Shown here piece after piece: positions 9,321 to 20,300 of a stretch of DNA of 64,000 bases. The position numbers and the translations under genes were made by a program. Origin of the DNA: Snodgrassella alvi wkB2 (GTDB lineage: Bacteria; Pseudomonadota; Gammaproteobacteria; Burkholderiales; Neisseriaceae); the NCBI RefSeq assembly GCF_000600005.1, contig NZ_CP007446.1, forward strand, positions 1,700,894-1,764,893, read 5' to 3'. The notes below the pieces were generated by a model. That model did not search any database and was not told the origin of the DNA. It was given only the letters and a program-made list of their open reading frames with translations. The stretch's first letter is position 1. Every line of letters begins with the position of its first letter.

Positions 9321-10478
9321 ATGAATTCATATTCTCTTTTCGTAAGCTGTCCGCGCGGGCTGGAAACCATATTAAATCAGGAACTGGTTACCCTGGGCTG
9401 TGAGCAGATTCATAATCGTGACGGCGGTATCGCACTTACAGGTGATTTAGCCAGCGTATACAAAATTAATCTGCACAGCCGTGTAGCCAGCCGGGTACTT
9501 ATCCGTCTGACTACCGGCCACTTTCGCAACGAAAACGAAATTTATCAACTGGCCAGGAAAATCTGCTGGCCTGAATGGTTTGACATAGATAAAAATTTCA
9601 AAATTCATATTGAAGGCAAACAGGCACAAATCAACAGCCTTAATTTTGCTGCCCTCAAAGTAAAAGATGCTATCTGCGATGTATTTCGCGATAAAACCGG
9701 CCGCCGCCCCAGTATAGAAAAATTTCGTCCGGATATCCGCATTCATGTCTTTATTGAAAAAAACGAAATATCTGTTTATCTGGACAGCAGTGGTGAAGCC
9801 TTATTTAAACGCGGCTACCGCAGTGACACCGGTGAAGCACCATTACGTGAAAATCTGGCAGCCGGTTTACTGTTACTGGCCGGCTATAACGGCAGCCAGC
9901 CCTTCATGGATCCTTTTTGCGGCAGTGGTACCCTTGCCATTGAAGCCGCACTGATTGCCACCGGCACAGCACCCGGGCTAGAACGTGCTTTCGGTTTTGA
10001 AAAGCTGAATAATTATAATGATAATTTATGGCAGCAGCTGCGTCGCGCTGCTCAGGCAGCCATACACCAACCATCTGCACCGGTTTTCGGAGCAGATATT
10101 GATAGCAGGCTAATCAGACTGGCTCAGGACAACGCCCGCTATGCCGGTATGGAGCAATATATTCAATGGCAGGTAACAGATGCCCTGGATACCCATCCGA
10201 ACGGGAATAACGGCATCATGATAAGCAATCCGCCTTATGGTGTCCGCCTTTCTGAAATTCAGCTCTTACATGCTTTATATCCCCAATTAGGCAGCTGGCT
10301 GAAACAACATTTTGCCGGCTGGCTGATCGGTATGTTCAGCGCCGACCGTGATATGCCCAAACTGATGCGTCTGTCGCCAAAACGTAAAATCCCATTGTTT
10401 AACGGTAATCTGGATTGCCGCCTGTTCCTGCTGGATATGGTAGCCGGTTCTAATCGACAAAAAGAGCATAAAGCATGA
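9321..10478 (+). CDS. rlmL: THUMP-domain SAM-dependent rRNA methyltransferase, RlmL-like
   Basis: 385 residues matching the N-terminal (RlmL) half of E. coli RlmKL. A THUMP RNA-binding domain covers roughly residues 45-155, then a Rossmann methyltransferase domain with the SAM-binding segment [14 protein letters not shown] near residue 200 and the catalytic NPPYG motif near 305. The family makes N2-methylguanosine at position 2445 of 23S rRNA; as in other Neisseriaceae the RlmK half is absent from this gene. The stop overlaps the start of the next gene by ATGA, so the two rRNA-modifying enzymes are translationally coupled. Confidence 0.88.
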   Translation: MNSYSLFVSCPRGLETILNQELVTLGCEQIHNRDGGIALTGDLASVYKINLHSRVASRVLIRLTTGHFRNENEIYQLARKICWPEWFDIDKNFKIHIEGKQAQINSLNFAALKVKDAICDVFRDKTGRRPSIEKFRPDIRIHVFIEKNEISVYLDSSGEALFKRGYRSDTGEAPLRENLAAGLLLLAGYNGSQPFMDPFCGSGTLAIEAALIATGTAPGLERAFGFEKLNNYNDNLWQQLRRAAQAAIHQPSAPVFGADIDSRLIRLAQDNARYAGMEQYIQWQVTDALDTHPNGNNGIMISNPPYGVRLSEIQLLHALYPQLGSWLKQHFAGWLIGMFSADRDMPKLMRLSPKRKIPLFNGNLDCRLFLLDMVAGSNRQKEHKA

Positions 10479-11221
10479 CAACTACAGAACAAAACGAAGC
10501 TCAGCGTCTGTCAAAGCGCATGGCGCAACTGGGTTTATGCTCACGCCGTGAAGCAGACAACTATATTGAAAAGGGCTGGGTAAAAGTTAATGGTAAAACT
10601 GCCGTACTTGGGCAAAAAGTTTTTAATAGTGATCGCATCGACCTCGACCGGCAGGCGCACCGTCAGCAAGCCGAACGCGTTACCATTCTACTGAATAAGC
10701 CAGTAGGCTTTGTCAGCGCGCAGCCGGAAAAAGGTTATCGTGCGGCCGTTGAGCTGATTACCGAAGCCAACCACTGGCAGGAAGACAAAAGCCGGATTCA
10801 GTTTCAGCCGGAGCATACACGCCATCTGGCGCCGGCCGGCCGTCTGGATATCGATTCAGTAGGCTTGCTGGTACTCACTCAGGACGGGCGTATTGCCAAG
10901 CAGCTGATCGGTGAAAATAGTGGTATCGAAAAAGAATATCTCGTACGCGTAACCGGTAAACTGAGTGAAAGCGGTCTGGCTCTGCTGAACCACGGATTAA
11001 GTCTTGACGGTGAAAAACTGCGGCCGGCTAAAGTCAGCTGGCAAAATCAGGATCAGCTGCGTTTTATACTTAAACAAGGTAAAAAACGCCAAATCAGGCG
11101 CATGTGTGAACTGGTAGGCTTACGTGTAACCGGTCTGAAACGGGTACGCATGGGTAAAATCAAACTGGGTGCCCTGCCACCGGGACAATGGCGTTATTTA
11201 AGCCCGCAGGAAAAATTCTGA
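10475..11221 (+). CDS. RsuA/RluB/RluF-family rRNA pseudouridine synthase
   Basis: 248 residues: N-terminal S4 RNA-binding domain ([15 protein letters not shown], about 20-35) and the pseudouridine synthase core with the catalytic Asp in [18 protein letters not shown] near residue 125, then [17 protein letters not shown]. The S4 wording and RLDIDS motif are closest to RluF, but the length is nearer RsuA/RluE, so the exact uridine target is uncertain. It starts inside the stop of the methyltransferase gene (4-bp overlap), forming a two-gene rRNA modification operon. Confidence 0.9.
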   Translation: MTTTEQNEAQRLSKRMAQLGLCSRREADNYIEKGWVKVNGKTAVLGQKVFNSDRIDLDRQAHRQQAERVTILLNKPVGFVSAQPEKGYRAAVELITEANHWQEDKSRIQFQPEHTRHLAPAGRLDIDSVGLLVLTQDGRIAKQLIGENSGIEKEYLVRVTGKLSESGLALLNHGLSLDGEKLRPAKVSWQNQDQLRFILKQGKKRQIRRMCELVGLRVTGLKRVRMGKIKLGALPPGQWRYLSPQEKF

Positions 11222-11322
11222 TACTCTGCAACCTGAACGGATATAAATTATATTTAATTGAAAATACTAATAATATCTTTTAACATCAATATTTTCCCAG
11301 ATACAAGCTGAAGAAATAATAT

Positions 11323-11997
11323 ATGCAGCTCAATATGAAAAAAATTTATCTTACCCTGCTGAGTGCCAGCCTGCTATCCGCTTGTGCAACAGAAACATCA
11401 CAAGTAATCAACACTCCCAAAGTAGCCACTTATCAGCAAGCATACAACGGCATAAAAACTCAGCTGGCTGTAGGGAAGTTTGACAGCCGTGGTAATCTGG
11501 GCGGCGGTATTTTCAGCAACAGCAATAATCAGCTTACCAGTCAGGCGAAAACCATTCTGATGACTGATTTACAGCAAACAGGTCGTTTTATTGTTCTGGA
11601 TCGTACTAATCTGGATGAAATCCGTAATGAAGCCAATATCAACGGTATGCAACAAAAGCTCAAGGGCGCGCGCTACATTGTAACTGGTGATATTTCAGAA
11701 TTCGGACGTAAAACTATAGGTGATGAACAGTTATTCGGCATTCTTGGTCAGGGAAAAACTCAGGTAGCCTATGCCAAAGTTACCCTTAACATCATTGATG
11801 TGCAAACAGCAGAAATCGTTTATTCAAGTCAGGGTGCCGGAGAATTCAAACTTTCCACACGCGAAATACTCGGTACCGGCGGCTATGCCAGCTATGACGG
11901 AACCCTTAACGGAAAAGTGCTTGATTTAGCCATTCGAGAAGCAGTAAACAATCTGGTTAATGGCATTGAATCAGGACAATGGAATCCTCAGCCTTAA
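11323..11997 (+). CDS. CsgG/HfaB-family outer-membrane lipoprotein
   Basis: 224 residues with a lipoprotein signal (LLSACATET) and a CsgG domain: the LAVGKFDSRG start, TDLQQTGRFIVLDR, a GARYIVTGDISEFG strand and LNIIDVQTAEIVYSS. Translation may start at ATG 11335 (MKKIYLTLL), which gives a more standard signal peptide. CsgG proteins form oligomeric outer-membrane channels for curli subunits, but here there are no csgA/csgB genes. The same order of three genes (CsgG, DUF4810, DUF799/GNA1162) is known from Neisseria meningitidis, where they are thought to form one surface lipoprotein complex. Confidence 0.9.
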   Translation: MQLNMKKIYLTLLSASLLSACATETSQVINTPKVATYQQAYNGIKTQLAVGKFDSRGNLGGGIFSNSNNQLTSQAKTILMTDLQQTGRFIVLDRTNLDEIRNEANINGMQQKLKGARYIVTGDISEFGRKTIGDEQLFGILGQGKTQVAYAKVTLNIIDVQTAEIVYSSQGAGEFKLSTREILGTGGYASYDGTLNGKVLDLAIREAVNNLVNGIESGQWNPQP

Positions 11998-12029
11998 CAT
12001 AAAACCTTTCTGCACACATCAAATCCGAA

Positions 12030-12386
12030 ATGAAAAAAATAATAACAACCGCCATCGCGACCCTGATACTGGCTGTATGCGCTCATCAGAGTCAGTCTGC
12101 CACACTTTACTACTGGGGTGATTATCACAAACTGCAATATCAGGCACTGGACGGTAAAACCTCACTGGAAGAACAGATTGCCGGTATGGAAAAATATTTT
12201 ATTGATGCCGCCAGTCATCACAGTAAGCCGGCACCGGGAGCCCATGCACATCTGGGGATGCTGTATGCACAGGCCGGCAACCGCGCCGGTGCTAAAGCTC
12301 AGTTTGAAAAAGAAAAAGCCGCTTTTCCCGAATCAGCAACTTATATGAACTTCCTGTTAAAAAATATTGACAAAGATAAATCATAA
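12030..12386 (+). CDS. DUF4810 small secreted protein of the GNA1162 operon
   Basis: 118 residues: signal peptide, a LYYWGDY motif right after it, and a TPR-like helical segment (HAHLGMLYAQAGN near 80). This matches the DUF4810 family encoded between CsgG and GNA1162 in Neisseria. Homologues are normally lipoproteins; here the candidate lipobox is LAVCAH, with Val instead of Gly/Ala/Ser just before Cys, so lipidation is uncertain and ordinary signal peptidase cleavage after QSA is possible. The stop codon shares one base with the next start (TAATG), so translation is coupled. Confidence 0.82.
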   Translation: MKKIITTAIATLILAVCAHQSQSATLYYWGDYHKLQYQALDGKTSLEEQIAGMEKYFIDAASHHSKPAPGAHAHLGMLYAQAGNRAGAKAQFEKEKAAFPESATYMNFLLKNIDKDKS

Positions 12387-13072
12387 TGCGCTTTTTCAAA
12401 TTACTGCTTTCTCTGGCGGTTACTACTTTACTTTTCGCCTGTTCCACCTCTCATTACCAGCCACAGCCGCATGATTACAGCAAATTCCGGCAAAGTGATC
12501 CGCATTCTATTCTGGTATTACTGCCCACCAGCTCCTCAGTTGATACAAAAGCACCATATGCTGTATTAGCTCAGACAACACAACCATTAGCTGAATCAGG
12601 TTATTATGTCTTTCCTGTAGCTCTGGTTAATGAAACATTTAAAGACAATGGTCTGAATGATGGAGCTGAAATTCAGGCAATAGACATAAACAAAATCAGA
12701 CAGATTTACAATCCTGATGCCATCCTCTACTTAAACGTAAAAGACTATGGCACAAAATACAAAGTAATTAGTAGCGTTACCACAGTTACCGTAGAAGCCA
12801 AACTGATAGATGCTAAAAACGGTTCGATTATCTGGAGCGGAGAAAAAAATATCACCATAGATTCCAGTAATAATAGCAACAATGACATTTTTTCACTGAT
12901 GGTCAATGCCGTGATTACACAGATTTCAAATAAAGTCTCCGATAAAGCTTATATCGTTGCCGGTGCAGTAGATACCGGTTTACTGTCAGCTGAGGAAACT
13001 AATGGCATACTCTTCGGACCTTACAACCCCGGATATAAAAAACCGGTTATCCCCGTTGAATCCGTAAATTAA
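12386..13072 (+). CDS. DUF799 lipoprotein, GNA1162-like
   Basis: 228 residues with a clear lipobox (LLFACSTS). The body matches the DUF799 / GNA1162 family: DPHSILVLLPTSSSVDTKAP after the N-terminus, GYYVFPVALVNETFKDNG, and PDAILYLNVKDYG. GNA1162 of N. meningitidis is an outer-membrane lipoprotein studied as a vaccine antigen, with a fold like TolB's N-terminal domain. It is the third gene of the operon and overlaps the previous stop by one base. The precise cellular job is not known; a role with the CsgG-like channel is inferred from the conserved neighbourhood. Confidence 0.9.
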   Translation: MRFFKLLLSLAVTTLLFACSTSHYQPQPHDYSKFRQSDPHSILVLLPTSSSVDTKAPYAVLAQTTQPLAESGYYVFPVALVNETFKDNGLNDGAEIQAIDINKIRQIYNPDAILYLNVKDYGTKYKVISSVTTVTVEAKLIDAKNGSIIWSGEKNITIDSSNNSNNDIFSLMVNAVITQISNKVSDKAYIVAGAVDTGLLSAEETNGILFGPYNPGYKKPVIPVESVN

Positions 13073-13152
13073 CTTACCTCTCTCAATAAAAGCATCTTTA
13101 CAGACTTACATGCCAATCAATTATTCTGCACTTAAACTGTAAGTACCCAAAA

Positions 13153-13169
13153 GCCGGAAAGCATCCGGC
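13153..13169. terminator. GC hairpin after lipoprotein operon (weak terminator candidate)
   Basis: GCCGGA and TCCGGC form a perfect 6-bp stem around the loop AAGCA, 80 bp after the DUF799 stop. No U-tract follows on either strand, so it may be only a stalling or stabilising hairpin. The rest of the 295-bp spacer to 13367 shows nothing clear. Confidence 0.3.
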
Positions 13170-13367
13170 CAAATAATAAAATGCACCTTTAAAAACGGGT
13201 ACATGAAACAAAATACCATCAAACCAGCAGATTTTTCCATTGCCATTACCACTGTTTTCACCTAAATTGTTATCAGACAAAACTGCGAAAAGTAAAGTAA
13301 ACAGTTAAAATAACCAATTTACAGCCTTACCAATTTAACGCCAGCAGAGCGGAACGGAACACGTTTA

Positions 13368-16300
13368 ATGAGCACACAAGCCAGTCAGCGTATACGCGAA
13401 ATCCCCTATAACTACACCTCCTATTCCGACAGGGAAATAGTCATCCGCCTGCTCGGCAGCCATTCATGGGATTTATTGCAACAGCTGCGCGAGCAAAGAC
13501 GAACCGGCCGCTCAGCACGAATGCTGTTTGAAATACTCGGAGATATCTGGGCAGTTATCCGCAATCCTTACCTAATTGACGACCTGCTCGAACACCAGCA
13601 CCGCCAGCTGGCGCTGGTTAAAGAAATGCGCCATCGCCTCAGCGAAATTCAGAAACGGCGCGACAACAACCAGATGGTCGAGCAGCTGATAAAAAGCACC
13701 GAGCAGGCTATCAGCGATTTTGACAGCAGCTTTGGTAAAACCCGCAGCAAACGCGAACAGGTATTCAACCGCCTGCGTAAAATCACCCACAAAGACAACA
13801 TTATGTTCGACGGGCTGGCGCGCGTTAGCCACGTTACCGATGCTACCGACTGGCGTGTTGAATACCCTTTTGTAGTTATCAACCCGGATCACGAAAAAGA
13901 AGTCGCACCGCTTGTACGCGCTTTAATTGAGCTGGAGCTCACCATCATTCCGCGTGGCGGCGGTACCGGCTATACCGGTGGCGCCATTCCGATGGACGCC
14001 ATGAGCGCCGTGATTAATACCGAAAAACTTGACCAGTACAGCCCGGTTGCCTTACAGCAACTGCCCGGGCTGGAAGGCACTTATCCGGTAATTACCTGCG
14101 GTGCCGGAGTAGTTACCCGCCGTGTAGAAGAAGCCGCCAGTGCTGCCGGCTGGGTTTTTGCCGTAGACCCGACATCAGCCGATGCCTGCTGTATCGGCGG
14201 CAACGTAGCCATGAATGCCGGCGGTAAAAAAGCCGTATTATGGGGCACCACTCTGGATAATCTGGCGTGGTGGAAAATGGTCAACCCGCAGGGGCAATGG
14301 CTGAAAATAGAACGTGTACGCCATAATTTCGGCAAAATCCACGACGAAACCACCGCCATATTTGACATACATACCCTTGATAACGACGGCTACAGCATCC
14401 TTAAAACCGAGCGTCTCGAAGTACCCGGGCAGCGTTTCCGCAAAGTAGGTCTGGGTAAAGACGTTACCGATAAATTCCTTGCCGGTGTACCGGGTGTGCA
14501 GAAAGAAGGCACGGATGGCATCATCACCTCTGCTGCTTTTGTTTTACACCGCATGCCTAAATACACCCGTACCATCTGTATGGAGTTTTTCGGCACCGTA
14601 GCCAATGCCACCCCGTCCATCGTCGAAGTGCGCAATTACATGCTTAACCATAAAACCGTCAAACTGGCGGGGCTGGAGCATCTCGACTGGCGCTACGTGC
14701 GCGCCGTAGGCTACGCCACCAAGGCAGCAGGCAAAGGCCGCCCGAAAATGGTATTACTGGCCGACATCGTTTCAGATGATGAAAATGAAGTACAGGCAGC
14801 AGCAGCTCATATCGTGCGGCTGGCCAACGCCCGCTGCGGCGAAGGCTTTATCGCCGTTACCCCTGAAGCACGCAAAACTTTCTGGCTCGACCGCTCACGT
14901 ACGGCCGCCATCGCCCGCCATACCAACGCGTTTAAAATCAATGAAGACGTTGTTATCCCTCTTGAACAGCTTGGCAGCTATTCCGACGGTATCGAACGCA
15001 TCAACATTGAGCTGTCGATTCAGAACAAACTTGCCCTGTGCGCGGCCATCATCGAATATCTGCAAACCAAACTGCCAGTAGATAAACTCGATACCGACCT
15101 TTCCAGCGCCGAGCTGCTCGGCTCCCGCAAACAGCATGCCCTTGATTACATCACCGGTATCCAGACCCGCTGGACATGGCTGCTCAACCATCTCGACACA
15201 CCACTGGCCGACTATCTGCAGCAGTTTCCGCAAAAACTCGAAGACAACGAACCGGCTGGCGACCAGAGCTGCTTTATCGCCATGCGTGATTTTCATCTGC
15301 GCGTATCCATTAAACGCGACATCATGCAGCCACTGGCCGAAATATTCAGCGGTAAAACCGATACCTTGATACTGGAAAAACTCGACGAAATTCACCGCCA
15401 TATCATCCGCGGCCGTGTCTTCGTTGCCCTGCATATGCATGCCGGTGACGGCAATGTCCATACCAACATTCCGGTTAATTCCGACGACTACGACATGCTG
15501 CAAACCGCCCATCATGCCGTAGACCGCATCATGGCACTGGCACGCAGCCTTAACGGCGTTATTTCCGGTGAGCACGGCATCGGCATTACCAAAATCGACT
15601 ACCTGACACAGGCAGAAATGCAGCCCTATTGGGATTACAAACAGCAGGTAGACCCGCACGGCCATTTTAACCGCGGCAAACTGATGCCCGGTGCCAACCT
15701 CGACAAAGCCTATACACCCTCATTTGAGCTGCTGGGCGTAGAATCCCTGATTATGGAACAGTCCGAGCTGGGTAAAATTGCCCATTCCATCAAAGACTGT
15801 CTGCGCTGCGGTAAATGTAAACCCGTGTGCAGTACCCATGTACCGCGCGCTAACCTGCTGTACTCACCGCGCAATAAAATTCTGGGTGTCGGTCTGCTTA
15901 CCGAAGCCTTCCTGTACGAAGAGCAAACACGCCGCGGCGTTTCCCTGAAACATTTTGATGAACTAAACAGCGTGGCCGATCACTGTACTGTATGTCACCG
16001 CTGCATAAAACCCTGTCCGGTAAAAATCGACTTTGGCGACGTCACCGTAGCCATGCGCAACTACCTGCGCAAAGCCGGTAAAAAGAAATTCAATCCCACC
16101 GTCTACATGGGCATGGCCTTTCTTAACGCCACCGACCCCAGAACCATCAAAGCCCTGCGTACAGGCGTCGTTAAAGCCGGCTTCAGACTGCAAAACTGGG
16201 GCTATGAAATGGGTAAGCACTTTAGCCTTGGCTGGCTGAAGCGCCAGAAAACCGCACCGCGTGCTACCACTGCCAAGCCGGAAATCCGCGAACAGGTAAT

Positions 16301-17198
16301 ACACTTTATCAACCGCCCTTTACCGCGCCACGTACCGATTAAAACAGCCCGTGCCCTGCTGAATATCGAAGACAGCACCACCGTACCGATTATCCGCAAT
16401 CCGCAGATCAGCGATGAAGCCGAAGCCGTTTTCTACTTTCCCGGCTGCGGCTCCGAGCGACTGTTCAGCCAGATAGGTCTCGCTACTCAGGCCATGCTCT
16501 GGCATGTAGGCGTGCAAACCGTCTTACCGCCGGGCTATCTGTGCTGCGGCTATCCGCAAACCGCCGGCGGTAATAAAGACAAAGGCGATAAAATCACCAT
16601 GGACAACCGCGTACTGTTCCATCGTGTAGCCAATACCCTGAACTATCTTGATATCAAAACCGTAGTCGTAAGTTGCGGAACCTGTTACGACCAGCTCAAA
16701 GATTATCACTTCGATAAAATTTTCCCCGGCTGCCGCATACTCGATATTCATGAATACCTGCTGGAAAAAGGGCTGAAACTGAACGGCGTAAAAGGCCGGC
16801 AATACCTGTATCACGACCCCTGCCATACCCCGATTAAAATCACACAGCCGATAAAAGTTGTGAATGAGCTGATGGGGCAGAACGTACCTCTGTCAGACCG
16901 CTGCTGCGGTGAATCCGGCATGTTTGCCGTCAGCCGGCCGGATATCGCCACACAGGTACGCTTCCGCAAACAGGAGGAAATTGAAAAAGGCAAAGCCAAG
17001 CTGCCTCAGGGTGAACCGGTAAAAATCCTCACCAGCTGCCCCGCCTGCCTGCAAGGCCTGAGTCGCTATACTGATGATGCAAATATCAAGGCCGATTATG
17101 TAGTGATTGAAATGGCCAAACATATACTGGGCGAAAACTGGCAGGATGAATTTGTGCAGAAAGCCAGTAACGGAGGGATTGAGCGGGTGTTACTGTAA
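13368..17198 (+). CDS. Fused DUF3683 / FAD-linked oxidase / Fe-S oxidoreductase (D-lactate dehydrogenase-like)
   Basis: 1276 residues. Order: DUF3683 region (1-150), FAD-binding PCMH-type domain (about 165-400; [14 protein letters not shown] binds the cofactor), FAD-oxidase C-terminal domain (to about 780; [12 protein letters not shown] and GEHGIG), a dicluster 4Fe-4S module ([11 protein letters not shown] and [12 protein letters not shown], about 808-880), then two CCG cysteine-rich domains ([40 protein letters not shown]). This architecture is that of membrane-associated D-2-hydroxyacid dehydrogenases such as Dld-II and GlcDEF fused into one chain; electrons probably reach the quinone pool. 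The substrate is inferred, D-lactate being most likely. Monocistronic, ending at a strong terminator. Confidence 0.88.
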   Translation: MSTQASQRIREIPYNYTSYSDREIVIRLLGSHSWDLLQQLREQRRTGRSARMLFEILGDIWAVIRNPYLIDDLLEHQHRQLALVKEMRHRLSEIQKRRDNNQMVEQLIKSTEQAISDFDSSFGKTRSKREQVFNRLRKITHKDNIMFDGLARVSHVTDATDWRVEYPFVVINPDHEKEVAPLVRALIELELTIIPRGGGTGYTGGAIPMDAMSAVINTEKLDQYSPVALQQLPGLEGTYPVITCGAGVVTRRVEEAASAAGWVFAVDPTSADACCIGGNVAMNAGGKKAVLWGTTLDNLAWWKMVNPQGQWLKIERVRHNFGKIHDETTAIFDIHTLDNDGYSILKTERLEVPGQRFRKVGLGKDVTDKFLAGVPGVQKEGTDGIITSAAFVLHRMPKYTRTICMEFFGTVANATPSIVEVRNYMLNHKTVKLAGLEHLDWRYVRAVGYATKAAGKGRPKMVLLADIVSDDENEVQAAAAHIVRLANARCGEGFIAVTPEARKTFWLDRSRTAAIARHTNAFKINEDVVIPLEQLGSYSDGIERINIELSIQNKLALCAAIIEYLQTKLPVDKLDTDLSSAELLGSRKQHALDYITGIQTRWTWLLNHLDTPLADYLQQFPQKLEDNEPAGDQSCFIAMRDFHLRVSIKRDIMQPLAEIFSGKTDTLILEKLDEIHRHIIRGRVFVALHMHAGDGNVHTNIPVNSDDYDMLQTAHHAVDRIMALARSLNGVISGEHGIGITKIDYLTQAEMQPYWDYKQQVDPHGHFNRGKLMPGANLDKAYTPSFELLGVESLIMEQSELGKIAHSIKDCLRCGKCKPVCSTHVPRANLLYSPRNKILGVGLLTEAFLYEEQTRRGVSLKHFDELNSVADHCTVCHRCIKPCPVKIDFGDVTVAMRNYLRKAGKKKFNPTVYMGMAFLNATDPRTIKALRTGVVKAGFRLQNWGYEMGKHFSLGWLKRQKTAPRATTAKPEIREQVIHFINRPLPRHVPIKTARALLNIEDSTTVPIIRNPQISDEAEAVFYFPGCGSERLFSQIGLATQAMLWHVGVQTVLPPGYLCCGYPQTAGGNKDKGDKITMDNRVLFHRVANTLNYLDIKTVVVSCGTCYDQLKDYHFDKIFPGCRILDIHEYLLEKGLKLNGVKGRQYLYHDPCHTPIKITQPIKVVNELMGQNVPLSDRCCGESGMFAVSRPDIATQVRFRKQEEIEKGKAKLPQGEPVKILTSCPACLQGLSRYTDDANIKADYVVIEMAKHILGENWQDEFVQKASNGGIERVLL

Positions 17199-17206
17199 AT
17201 AGGATT

Positions 17207-17246
17207 AAAAAAAGGTTGCTACTTTACTAAGTAGCAACCTTTTTTA
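17207..17246. terminator. Bidirectional intrinsic terminator
   Basis: GGTTGCTACTT (17214-17224) and AAGTAGCAACC (17229-17239) make a perfect 11-bp stem with a 4-nt loop, preceded by seven A and followed by seven T. It can end the oxidoreductase transcript from the left and the SIR2 transcript from the right. Confidence 0.93.
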
Positions 17247-17310
17247 TTAAGTCTGATTTCTATAGCTGAAAATTAAGCACTAAAATATAAATATTTTATT
17301 CATTGGCACT

Positions 17311-20300
17311 TTAATGAATATGGCCTAGCAAATTAATATGCTTTAGCGGATTAGCTTGTTCATAAAATTCATCAGTTTCAGCAAAACGCACCTCTGGCAA
17401 TGCATCATTTTTAGCTTCTTCCAATATATCTTGTAAGTCTAAATTTAATTGATTACTTCGTTTCAGAATATCCCGCGCTAGTTTCACACATCTTGCCCGA
17501 ATTGTGGGAAATAAGCTAATTTCTATAGTATTATTATCAGTAATATATCTATAGTCGCATTCATTATAAATTTCTGGTAAGTTTTCAATTAAAATATTAA
17601 TATCATCATTAGTTAGCCAGCCTTGATTCAGCATCTCATTGATAACTGGTAAAATATTTACTATGCCTACTAATTTTACTGACTCTACATGGTTAATCAA
17701 TTTATTAATTAACGGACGTATCACGATTCTATCTGATAATTTATTTCCCCATTCGAGAATTGCTTTAGCTGCATCACAAACTACTAGTTCATTTTTGCTT
17801 CTCAATCCCATTTTAATTATATCTATTACTTCTTTATCTAATTGGGAATTATTTAATACAAAAGGAACAAATGTCCTAATTGTGTAATATTTTTCTAAAA
17901 AACCATTATTTTCTATATAGAAAGAATAAAATTTTTCAAAATTATCTTTATTTAAATATTCTTTAGGAAAATATTGTACTAGATAATATAAAATACAACC
18001 TATACATTCTAATTTTATTTTTTTCTTTAGGTTTACAAATTCAGAAACAGAAATAAGCATCTTTTCTTTATTTTGTTGTTCATCATATTCCCAACCTGTA
18101 AAATAATCGAAATATTCGATTATTATCTTGATATCAGGTTTTAATTCTTTTTTTTGCCATAAAAGTATAATTAATAATTTCTCTAAAAAGTCTAAATCAT
18201 CAGAAGGTGGTACTGTAAATACCATATCAATAATTAAACTGTATACTTGTTCTATGTTTTTTCTAGGTGGAATTTTTAGAAAAAAATCGGGACAAAAAAT
18301 GTTATTGTGATGAAGTAAATCTTGATAATCAGGATTTTTTCCATATAGATTTAGAATCAATTGTTTTTCTTCATTCTCATAAAGAAATTTATTATTTATC
18401 AAAGGAAGAATGCGATCCACTATTTTTAAATTGATTCTAGATGAATAATTTATATATTTAATTAATTCATTAATTGCATAATCAAGTTGATTATCAGCTT
18501 TACGTTTACCAGGATGCTGAATTATAGGATTCAACAATTTATTGTTTATAGGAAACTGTAATGCCTCTGTAAGAAGTTCATGATGTTGCTTAGTAGGAAT
18601 ACTTTGCAATGAATAATTTAATAGATCACTTATTGAGTTTTCAAAAATCATATAGAAAGGCCAATTATTTTTATACAAATCTAAAGCCAATCTATAATAT
18701 TTTTTTGCTTCTTCTGATGAAAGCCGGAGTTGGAATCTGGCTAAAATTTTAATAAAATTTGATAAATAATTGATCAAATATTCTATTTTATTGTTATTAC
18801 CATATTCCTTTATTATTTTATTTTTCCAATACTCTACTGCTTCGGAGCAGCATTTTACAATTTTATCTACCTCATCATAGGTTAATTGAGCAATTGTTAT
18901 TCTATTATATATTTTCTCTAATTGTTCAAATTCACTGTTATCACTAATTTTTATTAATAAAAAAAATTTCATCCAATAATTTGTTTCAACAAGATTAACC
19001 ATATCAATTAAAATTTTTTTAATATATATCAAATTAGGCCATTGAATAGATAAACCGACAATATTACAGATATTATCAAACAAAATTGCTGGAGGAATTT
19101 CAATAACAGAGTTAAATTTTAATGTTGGAGAATTTTCTATAATTTTTCCCGAATCGAAAGATTCTACATATGTTGGCTGTTTTTTATATTTAATAGATTC
19201 TGATAACTTTGCTTCTAAATAATCAATTATGTCATATGGATTACAATTTTGCTGACTATACTTTGAGCCCGAAAATATTAAAGTCTTATGTTTATGCTGT
19301 ACACGATCTGTTATACTTTTCAGCATATGAGCCCATGCTAATCTTGATAAAATAAAAATTGAATTTCTATTATTACGATATCCGAGTACAAGTTCTGTAT
19401 AAGCTTCATCTATTAAACCAATGCTTTCTTCATAGCAAGCTATTTCCGATAAAATAAATGCTTTCCTTAGTTTCCATATTGGATCAACCCCCTGAATTGT
19501 ATTTACTAATTCTTCCATCAGTGGATAATTCAATTTATCCCGTGCTACAAGAATTTGATGATAATAAAGTTCAACAAGCCCTTCACTCCAATATCTGCTG
19601 TTTTCTCTTAAGATTCTTGCAGTTTTATCTATAATCTCTTGCTGGTCAGAATCTTCTTTTATGAACCGAGTACATTTAAGTAAATATAAAGCTATTTCTA
19701 AATGCTGTTTTACAGATAAGCCACTATTAACATCAGGTTCACATATTTCCAGTAATATGGTTCGAATATTTTTATTAATATTAAAATTAAAAATTATTCC
19801 ATATCTCCATACCAATTCATAAAGAAGCTGGTTTCTAATATTTACTTGTTGTTTAAAAATATCAGGAATGAAAAACCAGAATTTATTTATTTGCATCTCT
19901 ACATAAACTCTTAAAGGATTAGGACAAATAATCCATTCTGGATATGATTCTCTATCCTTTCTTAAAGCGGAAAGAGCTTCATCTATTTTTATTTCTCCTT
20001 GGTTACGTGAATAAAGCTTAATAATTTCATCGAATTGTTTAGGAAGCCAATCCCAGACTTTCTTTACCTCTAAGTTTGACAGTTGTGTTAAAAACAATTC
20101 AATTGCTGTTTTATGTTTTAAATCTCTATTATCGATATCGGCAACAAGCTCAAATAAATCAATAGGTGCTACATTCAAACTTTCCAGATACTTACGTTTA
20201 GCAGAAGATAAATTCAATGCACCTACCAGATAAATACGTCGCGCATTGCTTTGAAGATTATCCCTTACCCAGCCTATCCATTGGAGAAAATTCGGATCAT

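Noticed and set aside
14895-15665. 256-codon open frame antisense to the DUF3683 oxidoreductase
   Set aside because: It is fully contained in a well-recognised gene, has no ribosome site, and its composition is that of an antisense shadow of a GC-richer gene.
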